Source: Nocardia sp. NBC_01503
Lineage (GTDB): Bacteria; Actinomycetota; Actinomycetes; Mycobacteriales; Mycobacteriaceae
Assembly (NCBI RefSeq): GCF_036327755.1
Contig: NZ_CP109596.1
Span: 6,696,001-6,760,000 of the forward strand
DNA length: 64,000 nt
Reading direction: 5' to 3'
The translations under genes were made by a program, and so were the position numbers. A model generated the notes under the pieces. The model had not been told where the DNA came from. It was given only the letters and a program-made list of their open reading frames with translations, and ran no database searches. This document shows, piece after piece, positions 1 to 8,033 of this stretch (positions are counted from its first letter, which is position 1; each line of letters opens with the position of its first letter).

Positions 1-756
1 AATGCCATAGGTGATGCCGGTGAGCAGTGCGGTCAATCCCAGCGCGAAGGTGATGGTGCCCGGCAGATCCAGCGAGCCCGGGGTGCGCATGCCATTGTCG
101 TGCAGCGAGCGGTACGACCACACCGTGCCGAGAATGCCGAACGGCACGCTCACCCAGAAGATCGCCTTCCAATCCCATTCGGACAGCACACCGCCGATGA
201 GCAGGCCCAGGAATGAACCCGCAACAGCCGCAACCTGATTGATGCCCAGCGCCACACCGCGTCGATTCGCGGGGAAGGCATCGGTCAGGATCGCGGCGGA
301 GTTGGCCATCAGCATGGCGCCGCCGACGCCCTGGATCACGCGCCATCCGATCAACCAGATCGCCCCGGCCCCGTGGGTGAACGGATCGAAGGACAGCGCC
401 AGCGCGCACACCGTGAACACCACGAACCCGAGGTTGTAGATCTTCACGCGCCCGAACATGTCCCCGAGTCGCCCGAACAGCACGACCAGGACCGCGGAGC
501 TGAGCAAGAAGCCCATGAGCAGCCACAGCAGGTAGCTGACATTGGCGGGTTCGAGGGGGTTCAGGTCGATGCCGCGGAAGATCGCGGGCAGCGAGATGAT
601 CACGATCGAGGAGTTGATGGTGACCATCAACATGCCCAGGGTCGTATTCGACAGGGCTATCCACTTGTAGTGCGGGTGATCCCGATCCACCCGGAGCCGC
701 CTCCGAATGGTCTGGACGTCACCGGTATCCAACTCGGTGGTTGGGGCCGCAGCCAT
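1..756 (-). CDS. MFS efflux permease, DHA2-like (C-terminal part outside window)
   Basis: The reverse strand is open from an ATG at 754-756 to the window edge, giving about 252 residues of an integral membrane transporter. A GGAGG stretch lies just upstream of the start. After a roughly 30-residue cytoplasmic N-terminus there are regularly spaced hydrophobic helices. The MFS loop 2-3 signature is visible as FGRLGDMFGRVKIY, and motif C-like glycine-rich sequence follows (AVAGSFLGLLIGGVLSEWDW). These features are typical of the drug:H+ antiporter DHA2 (EmrB/QacA) group, which pumps lipophilic compounds out across the cytoplasmic membrane. The substrate cannot be read from the sequence. The gene is cut by the window edge, so the C-terminal half is unseen. 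Confidence 0.9.
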   Translation of the reverse strand, partial: MAAAPTTELDTGDVQTIRRRLRVDRDHPHYKWIALSNTTLGMLMVTINSSIVIISLPAIFRGIDLNPLEPANVSYLLWLLMGFLLSSAVLVVLFGRLGDMFGRVKIYNLGFVVFTVCALALSFDPFTHGAGAIWLIGWRVIQGVGGAMLMANSAAILTDAFPANRRGVALGINQVAAVAGSFLGLLIGGVLSEWDWKAIFWVSVPFGILGTVWSYRSLHDNGMRTPGSLDLPGTITFALGLTALLTGITYGI

Positions 757-799
757 CAGAAGCCTCCAGAAACTCTATTGAACGAACTCCGCCCAATGT

Positions 800-817
800 A
801 GTTGCATAAGGCTAACT
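800..817. promoter_or_regulatory. possible operator upstream of the MFS gene
   Basis: An AGTT-N10-AACT inverted repeat sits about 45 bp upstream of the MFS start codon in an A/T-richer stretch. The arms are only 4 bp, so this is a weak candidate for a MarR/TetR-type site. The rest of 757-912 shows no gene. Confidence 0.2.
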
Positions 818-912
818 AACGAAATGGTGACGTGCCCCACCCCACCGACCGGGTGTGATCGACCACCTACCGGACGGACTCGATCCATATTCCGAGGCTG
901 AGGGGACGGCCG

Positions 913-1398
913 TCAAGGCAGCACGAGGCAGGCGGATCCGGTGTTCACCCCGGTGCCGACCAACAGATCGATGGCCAAACTGCCGTTGGGGTACTGCTCG
1001 GCATAGAGATGGTGCTGACCGGGCGCTGTCGGAGTCCAGCTGACGGTCGCCTGGCCGCGGCTGGTGTGTGAGTCGTAGTAGGGGATGACCGTGGCGTTCG
1101 GAGCGAACGTGGCCGCACCGGTATCGGTGAACCTGACGTTGTGGTAGTCACCCACCGCGGCGGTGAGGGTGTAGGTGCAGTTCGACCCGTACTGGCTGGT
1201 GAGGCCCACACTCTGAGCGGGTGACCCCGGCGAGGCGTTCAGACTGGTGACCGTACCGGCGGCATGAACGGTCGGCGCGACCAGAACCGTGGCGAACAGC
1301 ATGGCCGCCGCCGCGCCCACTGTTCCCGTGACCTGGACGCGGCCGGTTCGCCGACGCGGACGGTCGCCGGGGGCAGTGCGCTCGATACGATTCGACAT
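913..1398 (-). CDS. secreted protein with an Ig-like domain
   Basis: The ATG at 1396-1398 is chosen over an upstream GTG (1428) because an AAGGGA ribosome-binding site lies at good spacing. The 161-residue product has a basic N-terminus with an RRR stretch, a hydrophobic segment and an Ala-rich cleavage region ending in VHA-AG, so it is probably exported by the Sec or Tat route. The mature part (about 120 residues) is rich in Thr, Ser, Gly and Val and contains a SWTPTAPGQHHLYAEQ stretch like bacterial Ig-like repeat domains. It has two Cys residues that could form a disulfide. The function is unknown; a cell-surface or secreted binding role is inferred only from the fold type. Confidence 0.7.
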   Translation of the reverse strand: MSNRIERTAPGDRPRRRTGRVQVTGTVGAAAAMLFATVLVAPTVHAAGTVTSLNASPGSPAQSVGLTSQYGSNCTYTLTAAVGDYHNVRFTDTGAATFAPNATVIPYYDSHTSRGQATVSWTPTAPGQHHLYAEQYPNGSLAIDLLVGTGVNTGSACLVLP

Positions 1399-1533
1399 GG
1401 TGGAATCCCTTCTCTCCCTTGCACTCACGATTCCCCAGGCAGTGCCGTCGGGACAGAGGAGAAAGGCCCTTACAGAACTCCGGCCGCCACCGAACCCTCA
1501 TCACTTGGCGGGGCATCGGTGTTCGCGAGCGAG

Positions 1534-1962
1534 TTACATCCGGGTGTAGTGGCGGCCGCCGCCGTACCGGGGTCCGTAGCCGCGTCGACCGCGGAGGAAG
1601 AGGAAGAACACCAGGGGGAACACGAAGAACGGCACCATATGGGTCACCACCACCAGCACCGCGCCCAAGGCGAGTACACCGAATATGGCCAGCGGCAGCC
1701 ATACCGAGGAGGACTGCCGCTGCGCCGCCTGGACCGGCGGAGCCGATCGCATCGCTGTGGGCTGCGGGAGGTCTGTGAACAGAACGGACAGATCGCCGAT
1801 GGTTTTCGCGGCATAGGCGCGAGCCACCCGATCGTCGTATTCGGTCACGTCCAGGCGACCCGCGGCGAAGTGCTTACCGAGTGCCTCGGCAGCCTGTTCA
1901 CGCTCTGCCGTGCCCACGCGCAGGGCCGCGGGCCCGAAGGCCGCGGGGCTGAAATCGGTCAT
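1534..1962 (-). CDS. DUF1707 domain membrane protein
   Basis: The start at ATG 1960-1962 has a GAGGTGG ribosome-binding site. The 142-residue product begins with the DUF1707 domain, recognisable by LRVGTAEREQAAEALGKHF followed by AGRLDVTEYDDRV and a DL-x-x-LF-x-DLP motif. This actinobacterial domain of about 50 residues is related to SHOCT-like oligomerisation segments. A linker leads to two closely spaced hydrophobic segments (about residues 83-105 and 107-123) and a basic Gly/Arg/Tyr-rich tail. The protein is likely anchored in the cytoplasmic membrane with its DUF1707 domain in the cytoplasm. No enzymatic role is known for the family. The open frame extends upstream, but that extension is not domain-like. 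Confidence 0.75.
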   Translation of the reverse strand: MTDFSPAAFGPAALRVGTAEREQAAEALGKHFAAGRLDVTEYDDRVARAYAAKTIGDLSVLFTDLPQPTAMRSAPPVQAAQRQSSSVWLPLAIFGVLALGAVLVVVTHMVPFFVFPLVFFLFLRGRRGYGPRYGGGRHYTRM

Positions 1963-2120
1963 GCCAACCACCTCACCGGGGAACCAAATACGCTGTCCAC
2001 CACAGTAGGCCCGAATTCGATGGCCGGCTTGCGCCTCACGGCGTATTTCCGAGTACAGCCGGAGGTGTACATACCCCGGATTCGAGTTTTCGTCGACGAC
2101 CCACGGGGGACACTGCAACG

Positions 2121-2930
2121 GTGACGATTGATGTCTGGGCTCAGCATCCGACTCTCCGATTCCTCGAACACGATATGTTCGCCTCACTGCGGCGATGGAC
2201 CGGCGGAACCATTCCCAACGAGGCGATTCCGCTGTCGGCGACGCTGGGGGTGATGGATGCCGCGGGCATCGAACGCGCCCTGATCTCGGCCTGGCATGCG
2301 CCCGAAGGGGTGCTCATCTCCAATGACGAGGTGGCCGCCTGGGTGGGGGCGGCGCCGGATCGGCTCAATGGTGTTGCCGCTGTTGGTCTTCGACGGCCCA
2401 TGGAGGCCGTTCGGGAGGTGCGGCGGTGTGCCGATCTGGGGTTCAAGGGTGTGCGGGTGCTGCCCTGGTTGTGGGAGACACCGCCCACTGATCGGCGGTT
2501 TTATCCGATATTCGCGGCGTGTGTCGAGGCCGGTTTGCCGTTCTGTACGCAGGTGGGGCATACCGGACCGCTGCGGTCGTCCGAGCCGGGCAGGCCGATC
2601 CCGTACATCGATCAGGTGGCGCTGGATTTCCCGGAGCTGACCATCGTCTGCGGGCATATCGGCTATCCGTGGACCGAGGAGATGATCGCGGTGGCCCGCA
2701 AACATGAGAACGTGTACATCGACACCTCCGCCTACACCACGAAACGTCTTCCTCCGGAGTTGATCTCGTATATGAAGACGGGCAGCGGCCGCCGCAAGGT
2801 GCTGTTCGGCACGAACTATCCGATGATCCTGCCCGGGCACGCGCTGAAGGGCCTGGACGAATTGGAGCTCGATGTGGAGGTGCGGGAGCTGTACCTCGCC
2901 GGTAACGCGCGGCGCGTGTTCGACCTCTGA
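2121..2930 (+). CDS. amidohydrolase-2 family metal-dependent hydrolase
   Basis: This 269-residue protein starts at a GTG with a GGGGGA stretch upstream. It belongs to the TIM-barrel amidohydrolase 2 (COG2159) group, which includes ACMSD-like decarboxylases and hydrolases of aromatic or ring-fission acids. Visible signatures are GFKGVRVLPW, an acidic/Arg-rich PPTDRRFYPIFAACVEAGLPF segment, VCGHIGYPW, NVYIDTSAY and the C-terminal VLFGTNYPMI motif (family: FGTDxP). The usual Asp is Asn here. The N-terminal HxH metal motif is not evident, so metal dependence is uncertain. The stop codon directly abuts that of the convergent cbbR gene, with no spacer. Its substrate is unknown and it need not belong to the CBB cluster. 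Confidence 0.8.
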   Translation: MTIDVWAQHPTLRFLEHDMFASLRRWTGGTIPNEAIPLSATLGVMDAAGIERALISAWHAPEGVLISNDEVAAWVGAAPDRLNGVAAVGLRRPMEAVREVRRCADLGFKGVRVLPWLWETPPTDRRFYPIFAACVEAGLPFCTQVGHTGPLRSSEPGRPIPYIDQVALDFPELTIVCGHIGYPWTEEMIAVARKHENVYIDTSAYTTKRLPPELISYMKTGSGRRKVLFGTNYPMILPGHALKGLDELELDVEVRELYLAGNARRVFDL

Positions 2931-3806
2931 TCACGCCGCGCGAAAGGCCTTCTCGCCCACGCGTTCCGGATCGGTGATATGTGCGAGGAACAGTCGCGCC
3001 GCCGGAGTCGGCGTGCGGGTGGTGACCGCGTGCCAGGGCCGGTTCAGGGGCGTGCCCTCGATCGGCAGCACCTCGAGATGCCGGTCCGCGAGATCACCCT
3101 CGATGGCATCGGAGTGGATCAGGGTAATTCCCAGCCCCTCCCGGGCCGCCGCCAGCGCCGCGCCGTGAGTACCGAGAGTCAGTGTGGGAGGCCGGATTTG
3201 GAGCCTGTCGAAGAGTGCCAGCGTGGTGTCCCGCGTGCCCGACCCCGCCCCTCGTAGCAGCCAGGTCGCCTCCGCCGGATCCGGCCACCGCCCGGGTGCG
3301 CCCACCACCACCAGTTGGCACGGCCGCCGCGCCCGCGTCACCAGTCCGGCCTCGCGCGGCGGGCGGCCGGCGACCACGAGATCGGTTTCGTGGTGCGTCA
3401 ATTCGATGTACAGCACATCCCGGGGCTGGATGGAGAGCCCCAGTTCGATATCCGGATACCGATTCCGGAACGAGGCCAGCAGCCGCAGCAGCACGTACTC
3501 ACCGGCGGTCGCCACCACCCCGATGCGCAGCCGCCCCGTCTCGGCCTCACGCACCGCGGCATGCGCCTCCTTCATCAATCCCAGGATGCTGCGGCAGTAG
3601 TCGGCGTATACCCGCCCCGCCTCGGTGAGCGCGATACCTCGACCGGATTTCGCGATCAGTTTGGCGCCCAACTGTTTCTCGATGTGCGCAACCGCGGCGG
3701 AGGCCGCCGCCTCTGTGATGTGCAACTGCGCCGCCGCGCGTCGAATACTGCTGTGCCGGGCCACCGCGAGAAACGTTTCCATGCGGACCGCGCTCACCGT
3801 ACCCAT
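2931..3806 (-). CDS. cbbR: LysR-type regulator of the CBB operon
   Basis: This 291-residue LysR family protein runs divergently from rbcL. The ATG at 3804-3806 is chosen because the winged helix-turn-helix begins directly after it (METFLAVARHSSIRRAAAQL, then TEAAASAAVAHIEKQLGAKL). The longer open frame would run through the operator region. Residues from about 95 onward form the periplasmic-binding-protein-like effector domain. In known systems CbbR binds the gap between its own gene and the CBB operon and responds to metabolites such as RuBP, NADPH or PEP. The effector here cannot be read. Position, orientation and family make the assignment good. The gene's 3' end abuts the convergent amidohydrolase. 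Confidence 0.88.
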   Translation of the reverse strand: MGTVSAVRMETFLAVARHSSIRRAAAQLHITEAAASAAVAHIEKQLGAKLIAKSGRGIALTEAGRVYADYCRSILGLMKEAHAAVREAETGRLRIGVVATAGEYVLLRLLASFRNRYPDIELGLSIQPRDVLYIELTHHETDLVVAGRPPREAGLVTRARRPCQLVVVGAPGRWPDPAEATWLLRGAGSGTRDTTLALFDRLQIRPPTLTLGTHGAALAAAREGLGITLIHSDAIEGDLADRHLEVLPIEGTPLNRPWHAVTTRTPTPAARLFLAHITDPERVGEKAFRAA

Positions 3807-3846
3807 CGTCAAACGGTAGCAAACACGACGAAATGGTTGAGGGAGA

Positions 3847-3871
3847 CGAGAAACAATCGAATTGTTTGTCG
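3847..3871. promoter_or_regulatory. inverted repeat, probable CbbR operator
   Basis: Perfect 7-bp arms AAACAAT (3851-3857) and ATTGTTT (3861-3867) are separated by CGA. After a single mismatch the symmetry continues outward with CGA/TCG, giving 25 bp with one unpaired position on each side. It lies 41 bp upstream of cbbR and 60 bp upstream of rbcL, in the only sizeable gap of this cluster. LysR proteins bind dyads with a T-N11-A core, which this dyad can supply. Binding by CbbR is inferred. Confidence 0.65.
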
Positions 3872-3930
3872 ATAACACTGCCGTCATCCTGGGAATCGCA
3901 AGTCGCCCAACCCGGTTCGCAGGAGGAATG

Positions 3931-5385
3931 ATGGCCGTATCCGATGATCAGGATGGCACCCGCGGCCGGTGGGATCCGGGCGTGCAGTCGTATGCGTCGA
4001 TGGGATACTACAACCCCGACTATGAGCCCAAGGACACCGATGTCCTCGCGGTCTTCCGGGTGACGCCGCAGAAGGGGGTCGATCCGATCGAGGCATCGGC
4101 CGCCGTCGCGGGCGAATCCTCTACCGCCACATGGACTGTCGTGTGGACCGACCGGCTCACCGCACACAGCCGCTACCAGGCCAAGTGCTACCGCGTCGAC
4201 GAGGTGCCGGGCCGCCCGGGCGAGTACTTCGCCTATGTGGCATACGATCTCGACCTCTTCGAAGAGGGCTCGATCACGAATCTGACCTCCTCGGTGATCG
4301 GCAATGTATTCGGTTTCAAACCCCTGGCGGCATTACGCCTGGAGGACATGCGAATTCCCGTTGCATACGTGAAGACCTTTCAGGGTCCGCCGCACGGAAT
4401 CGTTATGGAACGGGAATACCTGAATAAATACGGCCGCCCGCTGCTGGGGGCGACGGTGAAGCCGAAACTCGGTCTCTCGGCCCGCAACTACGGCCGCGTG
4501 GTCTATGAAGCCTGCCGCGGCGGACTCGATTTCACCAAGGACGACGAGAACATCAACTCGCAGCCGTTCATGCGCTGGCGTGATCGCTACCTGTACGCCA
4601 TGGAGGGCGTCAACCGCGCGATCGCCGACACCGGTGAGCTCAAGGGGCATTACCTCAATGTCACCGCCGCCGATATGGAAGACATGTACGAGCGCGCCGA
4701 ATTCGCCAAATCGCTCGGCAGCGTGATCATCATGATGGATCTGACGGTCGGCTACACCGCCATGCAGTCGATGTCCAAGTGGGCCAGGCGCAATGGCATG
4801 CTGCTGCACCTGCATCGCGCCGGACATTCCACCTACACCAGGCAGAAGACGCACGGCGTGAGCTTCCGCGTCCTGGCCAAGTGGTGCCGCCTGATCGGCG
4901 TGGATCATCTGCACGCGGGCACGGTCGTCGGCAAGCTGGAAGGCGATCCGCATACGGTCAAGGGTTTCTATGACACGTTGCGGGACAACCACGTTCCCGC
5001 GAATCCGGCCAATGGCATCTTCTTCGATCAGGACTGGGCGAGCCTGCCCGGTGTCATGCCGGTGGCCTCCGGCGGTATTCACGCCGGGCAGATGCATCAG
5101 CTGCTCGATCTGTTCGGCGATGACGTCTGCCTGCAGTTCGGCGGCGGCACCATCGGTCATCCCATGGGCATCGCCGCGGGCGCGGAAGCCAATCGCGTCG
5201 CGCTCGAAGTAATCGTCAAGGCGCGCAACGAAGGTCGCGATCTGCTCAAGGAGGGGCCGGATATTCTGCGCCGCGCCGCCGCGACCAATCATCCGCTCGA
5301 GGTAGCGCTGAAGACGTGGGGTGATGTCACCTTCGACTACACCTCCACCGACGCACCCGACGCCATTCCGACCGCGACACGCTGA
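3931..5385 (+). CDS. rbcL: ribulose-1,5-bisphosphate carboxylase/oxygenase large subunit, form I red-type
   Basis: This 484-residue protein has the usual form I length. Two ATGs stand in tandem (3928 and 3931) behind AGGAGG. The second has workable spacing and is preferred. Active-site elements are all present: TVKPKLGLS with the catalytic Lys177, GGLDFTKDDE with the carbamylated Lys203 and metal ligands Asp205/Glu206, HLHRAGH around His293-His299, loop 6 GTVVGKLEGD with Lys335, and SGGIHAGQMHQ in the phosphate-binding region. The enzyme fixes CO2 onto RuBP, giving two 3-phosphoglycerates. The red-type (IC/IE-like) assignment follows from the sequence style and from the adjacent cbbX activase, which serves red-type enzymes. 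It is the first gene of the rbcLS-cbbX-fbp-prk operon. Confidence 0.97.
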   Translation: MAVSDDQDGTRGRWDPGVQSYASMGYYNPDYEPKDTDVLAVFRVTPQKGVDPIEASAAVAGESSTATWTVVWTDRLTAHSRYQAKCYRVDEVPGRPGEYFAYVAYDLDLFEEGSITNLTSSVIGNVFGFKPLAALRLEDMRIPVAYVKTFQGPPHGIVMEREYLNKYGRPLLGATVKPKLGLSARNYGRVVYEACRGGLDFTKDDENINSQPFMRWRDRYLYAMEGVNRAIADTGELKGHYLNVTAADMEDMYERAEFAKSLGSVIIMMDLTVGYTAMQSMSKWARRNGMLLHLHRAGHSTYTRQKTHGVSFRVLAKWCRLIGVDHLHAGTVVGKLEGDPHTVKGFYDTLRDNHVPANPANGIFFDQDWASLPGVMPVASGGIHAGQMHQLLDLFGDDVCLQFGGGTIGHPMGIAAGAEANRVALEVIVKARNEGRDLLKEGPDILRRAAATNHPLEVALKTWGDVTFDYTSTDAPDAIPTATR

Positions 5386-5401
5386 AAGGCGGTGAACCGC
5401 A

Positions 5402-5824
5402 ATGCAACTGCGACACGGCACCTTCGCGCACCTGCCGGATTTCAGTGATGAGGAAATCGCGGCCCAGGTCCGCTACGCCCTGCTCAACAATTGGCCGGTA
5501 TCCATCGAATACACCGATGATCCGCACCCGCGCAATGTCTACTGGGAGATGTGGGGCCTGCCCCTGTTCGATCTGGACGAGCCCGACGGCGTGCTCGCCG
5601 AGATCAATGCCTGCCGGGCGACCTTCCCGCGGCACTACATCCGGGTCAACGCCTACGACGCCACCTACGGGCGGCAGAGCACCGCACTGAGCTTCCTGGT
5701 GCAGCGTCCGGCCGAGGAGCCGGGCTTCCGTTTGGAACGCACCGATGCGGCCGATCGCAGTCAGCGCTACGGCTACCACCCGTACGCCCTGGACGACCGT
5801 CCGGGCCAACGTTACGGCGGCTGA
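5402..5824 (+). CDS. rbcS: Rubisco small subunit, red-type
   Basis: This 140-residue protein starts 16 bp after rbcL. The N-terminus MQLRHGTFAHLPDFSDEEI is characteristic of red-type small subunits, and the core EYTDDPHPRNVYWEMWGLP matches the family. Red-type small subunits carry a C-terminal extension that forms a beta-hairpin in the L8S8 central channel. The tail here (roughly residues 105-140, rich in Arg, Asp and Tyr) is consistent with that. It assembles with RbcL into the hexadecameric enzyme in the cytoplasm. Confidence 0.95.
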   Translation: MQLRHGTFAHLPDFSDEEIAAQVRYALLNNWPVSIEYTDDPHPRNVYWEMWGLPLFDLDEPDGVLAEINACRATFPRHYIRVNAYDATYGRQSTALSFLVQRPAEEPGFRLERTDAADRSQRYGYHPYALDDRPGQRYGG

Positions 5825-5851
5825 ACGTAATTCGGATCGGGAGGACCAATC

Positions 5852-6904
5852 GTGAGTACAGCGCATCCCGCGATCCCGGGCGATCGGGCACCTGTGGCCA
5901 ACCGCTCGGGCAACGGGTTCCAGATGCATCGGCCCGGGGCCACGAACCCCGCGCCGCTGCGCGGATCGGCCGCCGCCCCCTCGTCACCGCAGGATGCGGC
6001 GGCTGATCAGCTGGCCGATGACGCACTGCTGGACCTCTCGACCGATATCGCGGGTAAGGATGTCGAGGACACCCTTACCCGCCTGGACGCCGAACTCATC
6101 GGCCTCGCCAATGTGAAGCGCCGGGTGCGCGAGATCGCGGCACTGCTGCTCATCGACCGCGCCCGCCAGCGCTTCGGCCTACAGGCCACCCGGCCCACCA
6201 TGCATATGAGCTTCACCGGCGGGCCGGGCACCGGTAAGACCACCGTCGCCCTGCGCATGGCGCAGATGCTGCATTCACTCGGCTATATCCGCAAACCCAA
6301 GGTGCACACGGTGACTCGCGACGATCTGGTCGGCCAGTTCATCGGTCACACCGCGCCCAAGACCAAGGAGGCCCTGGCCAAAGCCGCCGGAGGCGTCCTG
6401 TTCATCGATGAGGCGTACTACCTGTTCCGGCCGGAGAACGAACGCGACTACGGGCAGGAGGTCATCGAGATCCTGCTGCAGGAGATGGAGAACGAACGCA
6501 CCTCGCTGGTAGTCATCTTCGCGGGCTATCCGGATCGCATGGACACCTTCTTCTCCGCCAATCCGGGCCTGTCCTCACGCGTGGCGCATCACATCGAATT
6601 CCCGGACTACACCCACGACGAACTCCTGGCCATCGCCGAACTCATGGTGGCGCAGGAGAATTTCCATTTCGACGACGCCGCCACCGAGGCCTTCTCGCGA
6701 TACCTCGAACTGCGGATGCCCCGTCCCCGCTTCGCCAATGCCCGCAGCGTCCGCAACGCGCTGGACCGCTGCCGCCTGCGCCAGGCCAAACGCCTGGTCG
6801 AGTTACACCGGCCGCTGAGCCGCACCGATCTGATCACGTTGACAGACAACGACGTCTACGGCAGCAGCGTGTTCGCCTCCCCGGTGGAGGTGCCAGCCAC
6901 GTGA
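5852..6904 (+). CDS. cbbX: CbbX, AAA+ red-type Rubisco activase
   Basis: This 350-residue protein starts at a GTG behind GGGAGGA. After a Pro/Ala-rich N-terminal extension of about 60 residues, not typical of CbbX, the AAA+ module follows. Walker A is GGPGTGKTTVA, the pore-loop segment is DDLVGQFIGHTAPKTKEAL, and Walker B is GVLFIDEAYYLF. A sensor region FAGYPDRMDTFF and an arginine-bearing GLSSRV follow. CbbX hexamers use ATP to pull on the Rubisco large-subunit C-terminus and release inhibitory sugar phosphates. The pore-loop aromatic, usually Tyr in the Y-I-G motif, is Phe here. Its place directly after rbcS supports the name. Confidence 0.94.
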   Translation: MSTAHPAIPGDRAPVANRSGNGFQMHRPGATNPAPLRGSAAAPSSPQDAAADQLADDALLDLSTDIAGKDVEDTLTRLDAELIGLANVKRRVREIAALLLIDRARQRFGLQATRPTMHMSFTGGPGTGKTTVALRMAQMLHSLGYIRKPKVHTVTRDDLVGQFIGHTAPKTKEALAKAAGGVLFIDEAYYLFRPENERDYGQEVIEILLQEMENERTSLVVIFAGYPDRMDTFFSANPGLSSRVAHHIEFPDYTHDELLAIAELMVAQENFHFDDAATEAFSRYLELRMPRPRFANARSVRNALDRCRLRQAKRLVELHRPLSRTDLITLTDNDVYGSSVFASPVEVPAT

Positions 6905-6919
6905 GGAAATGAGCAGGGA

Positions 6920-7996
6920 ATGCCCGAAGGTCTGAAGACACTGACCCGCTACACCATCGAACAGGAGCATCGGCATCCCGGATCCTCCGGGGAGTTCTCG
7001 GCGCTGCTGAACGTGCTCGCCACCGCCACCAAGATCATTGCGAATCAGGTGACCAGGGGAGCCATCGTGGGGTCGCTCGGCGCGTATGAGGCGGACAATC
7101 TGCCGATTACGGTGCATCGCAAGATGGATGCCATCGCGCACGACATCATGGTCGCCGAAAGTCAGTGGAGTGGGCCGCTTTCGGCGCTGGTGTCCGAGCA
7201 GATGAGCGGATTCCACGCGGTACCGACCGAAGTCAGGCGCGGGAAGTATCTGCTCGCCTTCGATCCATTGGACGGGTCGAGCAATATCGACGTGAACCTA
7301 CCTGTCGGAACGATATTCAGTGTGCTGCGCGCACCCGAGGACGGACGGGCCGCGGCATCGGACGACTTCCTGCAACCCGGCGTACAACAGGTGTGCGCCG
7401 GGTTCACCCTGTACGGACCGGCCACCATGCTCGTGCTCACCACCGGCAATGGCGTGGACGGGTTCACCCTGGACCGTGAGGTGGGTGCGTTCGTACTCAC
7501 CCACCCGCGCATGCGAATCCCGGACGACACCTCGGGTTTCGCCATCAATGCCGCCAATGAGCGCTTCTGGGAGCGGCCGGTGCGCCGCTATGTCCACGAA
7601 TGCCTACAGGGCGTCGAGGGGCCCCGCGGACGGGATTTCAATATGCGCTGGGTCGCCTCACTGGTCGCCGACACCTTCCACATCCTCACCCGCGGCGGGC
7701 TCTACATGTATCCGCGCGACACCCGGAATCCGAGTCGCCCCGGCCGGGTGTCACTGCTGTACGGCGCCAACCCGATTGCCTTCATCGTCGAACAGGCGGG
7801 CGGCGCCGCCACCACCGGACACGAGCGAGTGCTCCAGGTGCAGCCGGGTGAGCTGCATCAGCGGATCCCGTTCATCTTCGGTTCGCGCAACGAGGTCGAG
7901 CGCATCGAGCGCTATCACTCCGAACCGGACGAGGGGCACAGCTTCGACGCCTCGCTGTTCGGATCACGTTCGCTGTTCCGCTCGGCCGGGCGCTGA
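6920..7996 (+). CDS. cbbF: class I fructose-1,6-bisphosphatase
   Basis: This 358-residue protein starts 15 bp after cbbX. Class I FBPase signatures are visible: the N-terminal TRYTIEQEH, metal-binding LLAFDPLDGSSNIDVNLPVGTI broken over the DPLDGSS motif, YGPATMLVLTTGNG, GGLYMYPRD and ANPIAFIVEQAGG. It hydrolyses fructose-1,6-bisphosphate to fructose-6-phosphate, and in the CBB cycle may also act on sedoheptulose-1,7-bisphosphate. Actinobacteria commonly use the unrelated class II enzyme GlpX for gluconeogenesis. A class I enzyme inside this operon therefore fits a dedicated, possibly imported, CBB role. Confidence 0.94.
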   Translation: MPEGLKTLTRYTIEQEHRHPGSSGEFSALLNVLATATKIIANQVTRGAIVGSLGAYEADNLPITVHRKMDAIAHDIMVAESQWSGPLSALVSEQMSGFHAVPTEVRRGKYLLAFDPLDGSSNIDVNLPVGTIFSVLRAPEDGRAAASDDFLQPGVQQVCAGFTLYGPATMLVLTTGNGVDGFTLDREVGAFVLTHPRMRIPDDTSGFAINAANERFWERPVRRYVHECLQGVEGPRGRDFNMRWVASLVADTFHILTRGGLYMYPRDTRNPSRPGRVSLLYGANPIAFIVEQAGGAATTGHERVLQVQPGELHQRIPFIFGSRNEVERIERYHSEPDEGHSFDASLFGSRSLFRSAGR

Positions 7997-8033
7997 AGCC
8001 CGGAAATCGTTGTCCGGCAATCGAGGAGGTTCC

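Noticed and set aside
7320..8033. Upstream extension of the phosphoribulokinase frame
   Set aside because: It is an out-of-frame reading of the FBPase gene, rich in Ser/Pro/Arg. The kinase starts at 8034 behind a strong ribosome-binding site.
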